The notes under the pieces are model-generated. The model made no database searches, was not told the origin of the DNA, and worked only from the letters and a program-made list of their open reading frames with translations. DNA of 64,000 nucleotides from Bacteroidota bacterium (lineage in GTDB: Bacteria > Bacteroidota > Bacteroidia > UKL13-3): positions 496,001 through 560,000 of the forward strand of contig JAZKBU010000003.1 in NCBI GenBank assembly GCA_040388375.1. The letters run 5' to 3'. Made by a program: the position numbers and the translations under genes. Of this stretch, positions 36,128-43,964 are shown one piece after another (position 1 is the stretch's first letter; every line of letters starts with the position of its first letter).

Positions 36128-37273
36128 TTAGTCTTTCAATACACTTCTGGCTATTACCAGTTTTTGTATTTCACTGGTGCCTTCACCTATGGTACATAAT
36201 TTCGAATCACGGTAAAACTTCTCTACAGGGAAATCTTTAGTATAACCATAACCACCAAATATTTGAATAGCTTCAGTAGCAGCCCACACACATACTTCCG
36301 ATGCATAGTATTTAGCCATTGCACTTTCTTTGGTCATTGGCAAACCACGCATTTTTAAATCAGCTGCTTGTAAAGTCAACAATTCAGCTGCTTCAATTTT
36401 AGTAGCCATATCAGCTAGTTTAAAAGCAATAGCTTGAAAATTAGAAATAGGTTGGCCAAACTGATGGCGTTCTTTAGAGTATTTTAACGCAGCTTCATAA
36501 CTTCCTTTGGCAATACCTAATGAAAGAGATGCAATAGAAATTCTTCCGCCATCCAATACCTTCATGGCTTGTTTAAAACCATCGCCAACATTGCCTAAAA
36601 TATTATCTTTATGTATACGGCAATCTTCAAAAATCATTTCAGCAGTTTCGCTCGCACGCATACCTAATTTGTTTTCTTTTTTGCCACCTTTAAAACCGGG
36701 TGCGCCACGTTCTACTACAAAAGCAGTAATACCGTGCGAATCCAATAACTCACCGGTACGGGCTAAAACTACAGCTACATCACCAGTAATACCATGCGTA
36801 ATCCAGTTTTTCGAACCATTTAATACCCAATAATCACCATCTTGTTTTGCTACACATTGCATACGCATGGCATCGCTACCCGTGTTAGCTTCAGTTAATC
36901 CCCAAGCACCAATCCACTCAGCAGTAGCTAATTTAGGTAACCATCTTTTCTTTTGCTCTTCGTTACCAAACTGTAAAATATGGCCTGTACATAAACTATT
37001 ATGTGCAGCCATACTAAGGCCCACAGAACTACAAACTTTAGTTATTTCTATAATAGCAGTGATATATTCAAAGTATCCAAGTCCGGCTCCTCCATATTCT
37101 TCAGGAACTAAAACACCTAACAGGCCTAATTTGCCCATTTCTTTCATGGTTTCTACCGGGAAATGTTGTGCTTCATCCCACTCCATTACGTAAGGACGAA
37201 TATGTTTTTCTGCAAAGTCATGCGCCATTTGCGCTACCATTTTTTGGTTTTCTGTTTGCTCAAAATTAAGCAT
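36128..37273 (-). CDS. Acyl-CoA dehydrogenase
   Basis: A 381-residue short/medium-chain acyl-CoA dehydrogenase, which transfers electrons from acyl-CoA to ETF in the cytosol. It has the ACAD signature 1 region [13 protein letters not shown] (about 134-146), FAD-contacting blocks SKNWITHG and RHQFGQPIS, and signature 2 [22 protein letters not shown] (in two parts near 338-359). The putative catalytic Glu is in IGEGTSEIQ (about 362-370). The pattern is closest to butyryl-CoA dehydrogenase-type enzymes. The gene is monocistronic. The substrate (fatty acid or branched-chain) cannot be fixed from sequence alone. Confidence 0.94.
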   Translation of the reverse strand: MLNFEQTENQKMVAQMAHDFAEKHIRPYVMEWDEAQHFPVETMKEMGKLGLLGVLVPEEYGGAGLGYFEYITAIIEITKVCSSVGLSMAAHNSLCTGHILQFGNEEQKKRWLPKLATAEWIGAWGLTEANTGSDAMRMQCVAKQDGDYWVLNGSKNWITHGITGDVAVVLARTGELLDSHGITAFVVERGAPGFKGGKKENKLGMRASETAEMIFEDCRIHKDNILGNVGDGFKQAMKVLDGGRISIASLSLGIAKGSYEAALKYSKERHQFGQPISNFQAIAFKLADMATKIEAAELLTLQAADLKMRGLPMTKESAMAKYYASEVCVWAATEAIQIFGGYGYTKDFPVEKFYRDSKLCTIGEGTSEIQKLVIARSVLKD

Positions 37274-37406
37274 AGTAATTTATTGGTTTTTAAAAGTTCG
37301 GCAATAATAAAGGTTTAATGCTAAACACAGATAATTTTAAAAATTAAAATAATAAATTTTATCCTTTGAGTTTTTCTGTGTTGTTGGTTTTAATGTTTCA
37401 AGTAGT

Positions 37407-38294
37407 TTATTTAATTTCTCCGTAAATTTTTATTCTCGTTAAAATAGAATCATTTACAATTTTAATATTTAATAAGTCAGTATAACTTTTGTAGTTGCCG
37501 TGTTGTAGGCGGTAATTAATAATAATGCGAGCCAACTTGTATTTAAAATAAGGATGTTGCTTTAGCTCCTCTTCACTTACAGTATTCAAATTTATCTTCT
37601 TGGCTTTACTTGCATCAACATATATTTTACCATGCAAATCATATAAAATGTCTTCGTCAAAACCATAAATTTCCATTAGTTGGTTAAGGTCTAAAAAGCC
37701 ACCTAACTTATTTCTGTATTCAATAATCCTGCCCGCCATTATTGGGCCAATTCTATACAGCTTTACCAATGTTGCAGAATCAGTTGTATTTAACTCAATA
37801 GCTTTAAAAGGTGTTTTCTTTTTTATTGTACTATCAGCATAAGTATCAAGCGTATAATTAGTGTCATTGGTAAATACAATAAATGGTGTTAGTTGTTCCA
37901 TTACATCAGGTTTAATACCATATAATTTTTTCAAATCATCAATCGATTTGAGTTTACCGCCTTTACTTAAGTAATTATGAACAGTAGCAATGTTTTTTTC
38001 GCTTAAACCAAGTTGTTTAAGTTCATCATCACTGGCAGTATTAATGTTAATGGGGTTTGTTAAAATACTTTCCTGATCGTTAGCAGTATTTGTAACATTA
38101 ATACTATCCAATTTGTTTAATTTACTAATACTTACATAAGTGTTGTTTAATGGCTTTAAAAGCCGGTAAACACTTGGTATAAATACAACCAAAATAGTAA
38201 GTAACAATAAAATAATAATGCCTTTTCGTTCGCTGGGCGAAAAGTAGAAATACATTTTTATAAATTTTTCTAGTCTAAGCTTTAGTATCTTCAT
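37407..38294 (-). CDS. Membrane-anchored helix-hairpin-helix protein
   Basis: A 295-residue protein with a membrane helix at about 24-45 (after a basic start with YFYFSPSERKG) and three ComEA-like helix-hairpin-helix repeats. The first starts ININTASDDELKQLGLS (about 83-99), the second IELNTTDSATLVKLYRIGPIMAGRII (about 168-193) and the third INLNTVSEEELKQHPYFKYKLARII (about 234-258). ComEA-like HhH domains bind double-stranded DNA in the periplasm during natural uptake, but Bacteroidota versions of this type are uncharacterised. Its first 20 bases overlap the end of the small membrane protein gene upstream, so translation is probably coupled. Confidence 0.8.
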   Translation of the reverse strand: MKILKLRLEKFIKMYFYFSPSERKGIIILLLLTILVVFIPSVYRLLKPLNNTYVSISKLNKLDSINVTNTANDQESILTNPININTASDDELKQLGLSEKNIATVHNYLSKGGKLKSIDDLKKLYGIKPDVMEQLTPFIVFTNDTNYTLDTYADSTIKKKTPFKAIELNTTDSATLVKLYRIGPIMAGRIIEYRNKLGGFLDLNQLMEIYGFDEDILYDLHGKIYVDASKAKKINLNTVSEEELKQHPYFKYKLARIIINYRLQHGNYKSYTDLLNIKIVNDSILTRIKIYGEIK

Positions 38295-38472
38295 CTCTTC
38301 TTTTTTGTCGAGGAGGATTAATTTTAGGATTTTTTATAAAGAAGACATAAAGCAGAATAAAAACAAAAGCAGCACCAACCAATTCAGTAATAAACCAAAA
38401 AGTAAAACTGGCTTGTTCTTGTTCCGGTTGCACTGGTACTGCGGTTTGCAATAAAGTAAGTAAATTTAGCAT
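38275..38472 (-). CDS. Small single-helix membrane protein
   Basis: A 65-residue protein with a short polar N-terminus (VPVQPEQEQASF), one membrane helix at about 24-47 and a basic, Pro-rich tail (NPPRQKRRDEDTKA). No family is recognised. Its 3' end overlaps the HhH gene by 20 bases in another frame, and its start lies 9 bases after the RmlD-like gene stop, so the three form one leftward unit. The overlap and the helix/positive-inside pattern support a real gene. It could assist or anchor the HhH protein. Confidence 0.68.
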   Translation of the reverse strand: MLNLLTLLQTAVPVQPEQEQASFTFWFITELVGAAFVFILLYVFFIKNPKINPPRQKRRDEDTKA

Positions 38473-38481
38473 GCTGCAATA

Positions 38482-39399
38482 TTAACCTTTGTTTTTAGTA
38501 ATTGCTTGCAATTGTTCATTCAACAGTGCCAATCCTTCCGAAAAACTATGTGGGTTATAACCTAATTCATATACAGCTTTATTAATATTAAAACCCGTAA
38601 CAGGAGGACGTTTAGCAGGTTGATTAATTCCTTCACTAGTTGAAATAGATAATAATGATTTATCCAGTTTCCAAAAATCGGCAACCCTATAAACCAAATC
38701 AAATACACTCATAAAATCCCTGCCACTTATATTGTAAATACCCTGAGCTTTCTTATCGGCAGCTAATTTGCAACCCATAGCCAAATCTTCTGCCAATGTT
38801 GGTGTTCTGAATTGGTCAGAAACTACATTGATGTTTTTGCCGCCTTCCAAAGCTCCTTTAGCCCAAAGTACTATATTACTTCTGCTCATATCATTTATTA
38901 CTCCGTAAACCAATACCGTTCTTAAAATAGACCAACTATTAGACTGACCAATAACAATTTGTTCGCCTTTTAATTTCGATAAGCCATAATAACTTAAGGG
39001 GTTTGGCCTTTCATCTTCCGTTACAGGTCCGTGCGTACCATCAAAAATAAAATCAGTTGAAACCTGAACCAAATGAACTTGGTTCGCATTACAAGCATCA
39101 ACCAGGTATTTTACTGCAGCTACGTTTAACTGGTCGCAACCTTCTTTGTCCGTTTCACAAGCGTCTACATTGGTCATAGCAGCCGTATTTATAACTACAT
39201 CAGGTTTATGCTTTTCAATTATTTCCGATACTTCATTACTGTTTGTTATATCTAGACTTTCATATAAAAATCCTGTTTTGTCAGCATACCTGTTTTCACC
39301 ACGTGCAGTAGCAATTAACTCATGTTCGCTGTGTTTTTTGTATAAATCTATCAGCTTTTGGCCAAGTAAGCCATTGCTACCAGTAATTAATATTTTCAT
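38482..39399 (-). CDS. RmlD-like NAD(P)-dependent sugar-nucleotide reductase
   Basis: A 305-residue extended short-chain dehydrogenase. The N-terminal GSNGLLGQK (7-15) is the Rossmann motif; the segment STDFIFDG (about 113-120) and the catalytic YYGLSKLKGEQ (about 131-141, YxxxK) follow the dTDP-4-dehydrorhamnose reductase (RmlD) pattern, as does the C-terminal RPPVTGFNINKA. RmlD makes dTDP-L-rhamnose for surface glycans, but this branch in Bacteroidota also includes other sugar-nucleotide reductases. No other rml genes are nearby. It begins a leftward unit and is divergent from thrS. Confidence 0.83.
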   Translation of the reverse strand: MKILITGSNGLLGQKLIDLYKKHSEHELIATARGENRYADKTGFLYESLDITNSNEVSEIIEKHKPDVVINTAAMTNVDACETDKEGCDQLNVAAVKYLVDACNANQVHLVQVSTDFIFDGTHGPVTEDERPNPLSYYGLSKLKGEQIVIGQSNSWSILRTVLVYGVINDMSRSNIVLWAKGALEGGKNINVVSDQFRTPTLAEDLAMGCKLAADKKAQGIYNISGRDFMSVFDLVYRVADFWKLDKSLLSISTSEGINQPAKRPPVTGFNINKAVYELGYNPHSFSEGLALLNEQLQAITKNKG

Positions 39400-39568
39400 A
39401 AATTAAATTGAGTGCTTATCTATTACAACAATAGTAAGGAGTTGTCCATTCTTTAGCAAACCAAAAGTCATTAATTTTTATGAAGTTCAGCCGCTTATTT
39501 TAGCAGCAAAAAAGATTTTAATTTTTCTTAGCTATTTGAAAAGCAAAAATAGTATTTTGCAGGCCTTT

Positions 39569-41500
39569 ATGATAAATATAACTTTACCAGACGGTTCCGT
39601 TCGTACGTTTGAACGGGGTGCAACCGCCTTAGATGTAGCCAAATCAATTAGTGAAGGTTTGGCCCGAAACGTACTCGCAGCAAAAGTAAATGACCAGATT
39701 GTTGATGCCTCTCGTGCTATCAATGAAGACTCAACGTTAAAATTACTGACGTGGAATGATTTAGAAGGCAAACAAACCATGTGGCATTCATCAGCGCATT
39801 TAATGGCTGAAGCTTTGGAAGTAATTTATCCCGGTGTAAAATTTGGAATAGGGCCTGCTTTAGAAAATGGCTTTTATTACGATGTTGATTTCAATGGTCA
39901 ATCATTTTCTACCGATGACTTAAAGAAAGTAGAAGAAAAAATGGCTGAGTTGGCTAAGCAAGCCAATGCATACAACCGTAAAGAAGTTTCTAAAACAGAT
40001 GCTATTGCATACTTTACCGAAAAAGGCGATGAGTATAAACTTGATTTATTAAAAGATTTAGAAGACGGAACTATTACGTTCTACTCACAAGGTAACTTTA
40101 CCGATTTGTGTCGTGGTCCGCATATTCCCAATACTGGTTTTATAAAAGCATTAAAACTAACATCAGTAGCAGGTGCTTATTGGCGTGGCGATGAAAACAA
40201 TAAACAACTAACACGTATTTATGGAATTACTTTTCCTAAAAAATCAGAATTGGATGAGTACTTACACATGCTTGAAGAAGCAAAAAAACGCGACCATAGA
40301 AAGTTAGGTAAAGAGTTAGAATTATTTACTTTTTCAGAAAAAGTAGGAATGGGTTTACCATTATGGTTACCTAAAGGAGCCATGTTGCGTGAGCGTTTGA
40401 TTCAGTTTTTACAGAAAGCACAAGTAGAAGCTGGTTATCAGCAAGTAGTTACGCCACATATTGGTAATAAAAACTTGTACATCACTTCTGGTCATTACGA
40501 GAAGTATGGAGCTGATTCATTTCAACCAATTTCAACACCAAGAGAAGGAGAGCAGTTCTTTTTAAAACCAATGAATTGCCCGCATCATTGCGAAATATAT
40601 AAAGCGTCACCAAAATCGTACAAAGACTTACCGGTAAGATATGCTGAGTTTGGTACCGTATACCGTTATGAGCAAGCAGGCGAATTACATGGATTAACCC
40701 GTGTACGTGGTTTTACTCAGGACGATGCGCATTTATTCTGTCGCCCTGACCAGGTAAAAGAAGAGTTTTGCAAAGTAATAGATTTAGTACTTTATGTTTT
40801 TAAAGCATTGGACTTTAAAGACTATACAGCCCAAATTTCGTTACGAGATCCAAACAATAAAACCAAATATATTGGCAGTGATGAAAATTGGGTTTTAGCC
40901 GAAAATGCTATCATTGAATCTGCAGCCGAAAAAGGATTAACCACTGTTATTGAATTAGGCGAAGCAGCATTTTATGGACCTAAATTAGATTTTATGGTGA
41001 AAGATGCTATTGGCCGTAAATGGCAATTAGGTACTATTCAGGTTGATTATAACTTACCGGAAAGGTTTGAATTGGAGTATACAGGAAGCGATAATCAAAA
41101 ACATCGCCCCGTAATGATTCATAGAGCCCCGTTCGGTTCACTAGAGCGTTTTGTGGCAGTATTGATAGAGCATTGCGCAGGCAATTTTCCATTATGGCTT
41201 ACCCCTGAGCCAATTACAATATTACCAATTAGCGAAAAGTATCATGAGTATGCGCAAAAAGTTGTAAATGTGCTAAATAAAGCAGATATTCGCGGCCCCT
41301 TAGATGAAAGAAACGAAAAAGTAGGTAAGAAAATAAGGGATGCTGAAGTGAAAAAAATACCATTTATGTTGGTAGTTGGCGAGCAGGAAATGTTGGAAAA
41401 CACCGTTTCTGTCCGTAAACACGGAGGCGAAGAAGTAGGTAAACTAACAATAGAAGAGTTTATCAAATATTTTAAAGAAGAACAAACAGTAAAAATATAA
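39569..41500 (+). CDS. thrS: Threonyl-tRNA synthetase
   Basis: A 643-residue class II synthetase charging tRNA-Thr. It has a TGS domain (1-62), an editing domain with [11 protein letters not shown] (73-83), and catalytic motif 2 [13 protein letters not shown] plus [13 protein letters not shown]. The zinc Cys is in [11 protein letters not shown], the His in DDAHLFC and the second His in [13 protein letters not shown], which is also motif 3. An anticodon-binding domain forms the C-terminus. The TTG at 39536 would add 11 residues; the ATG at 39569 fits the normal length and start [10 protein letters not shown]. It opens the thrS-infC-rpmI-rplT cluster. Confidence 0.96.
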   Translation: MINITLPDGSVRTFERGATALDVAKSISEGLARNVLAAKVNDQIVDASRAINEDSTLKLLTWNDLEGKQTMWHSSAHLMAEALEVIYPGVKFGIGPALENGFYYDVDFNGQSFSTDDLKKVEEKMAELAKQANAYNRKEVSKTDAIAYFTEKGDEYKLDLLKDLEDGTITFYSQGNFTDLCRGPHIPNTGFIKALKLTSVAGAYWRGDENNKQLTRIYGITFPKKSELDEYLHMLEEAKKRDHRKLGKELELFTFSEKVGMGLPLWLPKGAMLRERLIQFLQKAQVEAGYQQVVTPHIGNKNLYITSGHYEKYGADSFQPISTPREGEQFFLKPMNCPHHCEIYKASPKSYKDLPVRYAEFGTVYRYEQAGELHGLTRVRGFTQDDAHLFCRPDQVKEEFCKVIDLVLYVFKALDFKDYTAQISLRDPNNKTKYIGSDENWVLAENAIIESAAEKGLTTVIELGEAAFYGPKLDFMVKDAIGRKWQLGTIQVDYNLPERFELEYTGSDNQKHRPVMIHRAPFGSLERFVAVLIEHCAGNFPLWLTPEPITILPISEKYHEYAQKVVNVLNKADIRGPLDERNEKVGKKIRDAEVKKIPFMLVVGEQEMLENTVSVRKHGGEEVGKLTIEEFIKYFKEEQTVKI

Positions 41501-41506
41501 TAAGAA

Positions 41507-42085
41507 TTGGCATTACCACCTAAAAAGAAACCAGCGTACATTCCTGGACAAAGACGTCTTCCTACAAAACCAGGAGAAGGCGAGTTTAACATCAATATGC
41601 AAATACGTGCTAAAGAAGTGCGTTTAATTGCAGAAGGAGTTGAACCAGGAGTTTTTTCAATTACAAGAGCACTTGAGATTGCTGATGAACAAGGACTTGA
41701 TTTGGTTGAGATTTCACCCAATGCAGAACCCCCGGTTTGTAAAGTAATTGACTACAAAAAGTTTTTATTTGAACGCAAAAAGAAAGCTAAAGAAGCAAAA
41801 GCAAATCAAATAAAACAAGACATCAAAGAAATCCGTTTCGGACCTAATACCGATGACCATGACTTTGATTTTAAATTAAAACATGCAGAAGGTTTTTTAC
41901 AAGAAGGACATAAAGTAAAAGCTTATGTTTTCTTTAAAGGACGTTCAATTGTTTACAAAGAAAGAGGAGAAGTTCTTTTATTACAGTTTGCTCAAAAATT
42001 GGCAGAACTGGGTAAAGTTGATATGTTACCGAAGTTAGAGGGCAAAAAAATGACTTTAATAATGAGTCCTAAACCTAAAAAATAA
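41507..42085 (+). CDS. infC: Translation initiation factor IF-3
   Basis: A 192-residue IF-3: basic Pro/Lys-rich start, N-terminal domain with [12 protein letters not shown] (about 30-41) and [23 protein letters not shown] (split about 64-86), a Lys-rich linker helix, and C-terminal domain [24 protein letters not shown] and [10 protein letters not shown]. The only start that keeps the whole N-domain is TTG at 41507, because an in-frame TAA lies at 41501-41503 and the first ATG is at residue 31. infC genes in other phyla also use rare starts (AUU in E. coli), which let IF-3 repress its own synthesis. The gene begins 6 bases after the thrS stop. Confidence 0.95.
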   Translation: MALPPKKKPAYIPGQRRLPTKPGEGEFNINMQIRAKEVRLIAEGVEPGVFSITRALEIADEQGLDLVEISPNAEPPVCKVIDYKKFLFERKKKAKEAKANQIKQDIKEIRFGPNTDDHDFDFKLKHAEGFLQEGHKVKAYVFFKGRSIVYKERGEVLLLQFAQKLAELGKVDMLPKLEGKKMTLIMSPKPKK

Positions 42086-42127
42086 AAAATCGTTAATTGT
42101 AAAGTATAAAAAGAATCGGAGATTAAA

Positions 42128-42328
42128 ATGCCAAAAGTAAAAACAAACAGTGCGGCCAAGAAACGCTTTAAAGCCACTCCTAGTGGAAAAATTAAGAGAG
42201 GTTCAGCATACAAAAGCCACATTTTAACAAAAAAATCAACCAAACAAAAACGTAACCTTACAGGGGTTGCATATATCAGTAAACCTGATATGGGATTGGT
42301 TAAAAATTTATTAGGAATAGGTAAATAG
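42128..42328 (+). CDS. rpmI: Large ribosomal subunit protein bL35
   Basis: A 66-residue bL35, with the family features [20 protein letters not shown] (2-21) and [17 protein letters not shown] (about 36-52). It is basic throughout, as expected for this rRNA-binding protein of the 50S subunit. It lies 42 bases after infC. Its mRNA region is followed by a palindrome and a possible short ORF before rplT. Confidence 0.96.
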   Translation: MPKVKTNSAAKKRFKATPSGKIKRGSAYKSHILTKKSTKQKRNLTGVAYISKPDMGLVKNLLGIGK

Positions 42329-42337
42329 TTTTCGTAG

Positions 42338-42357
42338 AGACATTGCATGCAATGTCT
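42338..42357. repeat. Perfect 20-base palindrome AGACATTGCATGCAATGTCT
   Basis: Both 10-base arms (42338-42347 and 42348-42357) match exactly, so it folds back on itself with no loop. It lies 10 bases after the rpmI stop and overlaps the start of the short ORF. It resembles GTAGAGAC-type dispersed palindromes known from several phyla, but no second copy was seen in this window. Alternatives are a protein-binding site or an mRNA hairpin that tunes rplT expression. Confidence 0.6.
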
Positions 42358-42468
42358 TCAAATAAATTATTACCCAAACTAAAATCGGTTTCAAAACAAG
42401 TATTAACCCGAACAAAAGCCCCAAAGAATCATGCTAACCGAAATGATCGCTTAGGTTCAAAAAACTAA
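42352..42468 (+). CDS. Possible 38-residue basic small protein between rpmI and rplT
   Basis: An ATG inside the palindrome opens a frame of 38 codons ending at TAA (42466-42468), 12 bases before rplT. The product would be basic, starting MSSNKLLPKLKSVSKQVLTR and ending with Asn, Arg, Gly and Lys residues. No family is recognised. An uninterrupted frame of this length is not rare by chance in AT-rich DNA, so this is a candidate only. Its position inside a conserved ribosomal-protein cluster is the main argument for looking again. Confidence 0.3.
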   Translation: MSSNKLLPKLKSVSKQVLTRTKAPKNHANRNDRLGSKN

Positions 42469-42478
42469 AAATTAAATT

Positions 42479-42823
42479 ATGCCACGTTCAGTCAATTCAG
42501 TAGCCTCAAGAAGGCGCAGAAAAAAACTCCTTAAATTAGCTAAAGGCTATTGGGGAGCTCGTAAAAATGTATTAACAGTTGCCAAGCATACCATAGACAA
42601 AGGTTTAAACTATGCTTACCGCGACCGTAAAACCAAAAAACGTAATTTCCGTTCACTTTGGATAGTGCGTATTAACGCAGGTGTTAGGACTCATGGATTA
42701 AGCTATAGCCAATTTATTGGTTTAGCAGCTAAAAAAGGTTTAGGTTTAAACCGTAAAGTATTAGCAGATTTAGCTATGAACCATCCTGATGCTTTCAAAG
42801 CCATTGTTGAAAAAGTAAAATAA
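42479..42823 (+). CDS. rplT: Large ribosomal subunit protein bL20
   Basis: A 114-residue bL20 with the conserved start [20 protein letters not shown] (2-21), KGYWGARKN (about 22-30), and the C-terminal globular half with [21 protein letters not shown]. It organises 23S rRNA during 50S assembly and represses its own operon in E. coli. It is the last gene of the thrS cluster, followed by a hairpin terminator. Confidence 0.97.
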   Translation: MPRSVNSVASRRRRKKLLKLAKGYWGARKNVLTVAKHTIDKGLNYAYRDRKTKKRNFRSLWIVRINAGVRTHGLSYSQFIGLAAKKGLGLNRKVLADLAMNHPDAFKAIVEKVK

Positions 42824-42855
42824 ATTTTTAAACAACACTTTACAATATTCGATTC

Positions 42856-42886
42856 AAAAGCCTTTCCTCGTGAAAGGCTTTTTTTA
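42856..42886 (+). terminator. thrS-rplT cluster terminator
   Basis: AAAAGCCTTTC pairs with GAAAGGCTTTT around a 4-5-base loop and ends in a run of T. It is about 33 bases past the rplT stop. Confidence 0.85.
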
Positions 42887-42930
42887 TTTATAATAGGTTA
42901 GAGAAAATCAATGAAGAAAAATTGATGTTG

Positions 42931-43947
42931 TTAGATAATATTTACTTCAGGAACTATGGTTACACCAAATTTATCCAATACCGATTTTTGAATAGCAAGG
43001 GCTAAGTTCCATATTTCATTGCCGGTAGCTTCGCCATAATTAACCAAAACCAAAGCTTGGTTTTTATGCGAGCCCGTATTGCCAACTACTTTCCCTTTCC
43101 AGCCACATTGTTCAATTAACCAACCTGCAGCAAGTTTAGTAGTGCTATCTCCAGTTTTATAACCAACCATATCAGTAAACTGTTCTTTCAGCTGTAAATA
43201 CTTTTCAGTTTGTATTTCAGGGTTTTTGAAAAAACTACCCGCATTGCCCAAAATAGTAGGGTTTGGTAGTTTTGATTGCCTTATTTCAATTACAGCATCA
43301 CTCACATCCTTAATAGACGGTTGAATGATGTTCTTATTTTTTAGTACCTCCTCAATGGCTCCATAAGAAATGTTAAGGTTGGCTTTTTTATTCAACTTAA
43401 AAGTTACCGAGGTAATAATATATAATCCTTTTGCTTCGTGTTTAAAAATACTTTCCCTATATCCAAACTTACATTCAGCATTCGTAAATACCTTACGTTC
43501 GTTCGTATCAGTATGGTAAGCTTCTACCTCAAAACAAACATCTTTAATTTCAGCACCATAAGCGCCAATATTTTGCATTGGAGCAGCTCCCACACAACCA
43601 GGTATAAGCGATAAGTTTTCTACTCCCGCATACCCATTGCTTACACAATATAAAACAAAGTTGTGCCATTTTTCTCCGGCCATGGCCTTCACAAAAACAG
43701 CATTATCATCCTCAGCTATTTTTTCAATGCCAAGTATATCCATTTTTAAAACCAGGCCATCGTAATCCTTAGTGAGTAAAATATTACTTCCACCCCCAAG
43801 AATCATCATTTTTCTATGCGCTAAATTAAAGTTATCAATAATAAAATTTAAACCTTCAATAGAGTTTATCTCAATAAAATCAGCGGCTTTGGCTTCTATT
43901 CCAAATGTGTTATATGGTTTTAACGATATATTTTGTTTTATAATCAT
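42931..43947 (-). CDS. murB: UDP-N-acetylenolpyruvoylglucosamine reductase
   Basis: A 338-residue FAD enzyme making UDP-MurNAc for peptidoglycan. It shows NTFGIEAKA (about 13-21), the FAD pyrophosphate loop ILGGGSNIL (about 50-58), IGAYGAEIKDV (about 129-139), YRESIFK (about 165-171), the catalytic-Ser block GNAGSFFKNPE (about 237-247) and the C-terminal Glu in VPEV. The YREs loop fits type I MurB as in E. coli. A TTG at 43959 would add four residues; the ATG at 43947 is preferred. It is divergent from the LTA-synthase-like gene, with 17 bases between starts. Confidence 0.95.
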   Translation of the reverse strand: MIIKQNISLKPYNTFGIEAKAADFIEINSIEGLNFIIDNFNLAHRKMMILGGGSNILLTKDYDGLVLKMDILGIEKIAEDDNAVFVKAMAGEKWHNFVLYCVSNGYAGVENLSLIPGCVGAAPMQNIGAYGAEIKDVCFEVEAYHTDTNERKVFTNAECKFGYRESIFKHEAKGLYIITSVTFKLNKKANLNISYGAIEEVLKNKNIIQPSIKDVSDAVIEIRQSKLPNPTILGNAGSFFKNPEIQTEKYLQLKEQFTDMVGYKTGDSTTKLAAGWLIEQCGWKGKVVGNTGSHKNQALVLVNYGEATGNEIWNLALAIQKSVLDKFGVTIVPEVNII

Positions 43948-43964
43948 GCAATACTTCAAATAAA

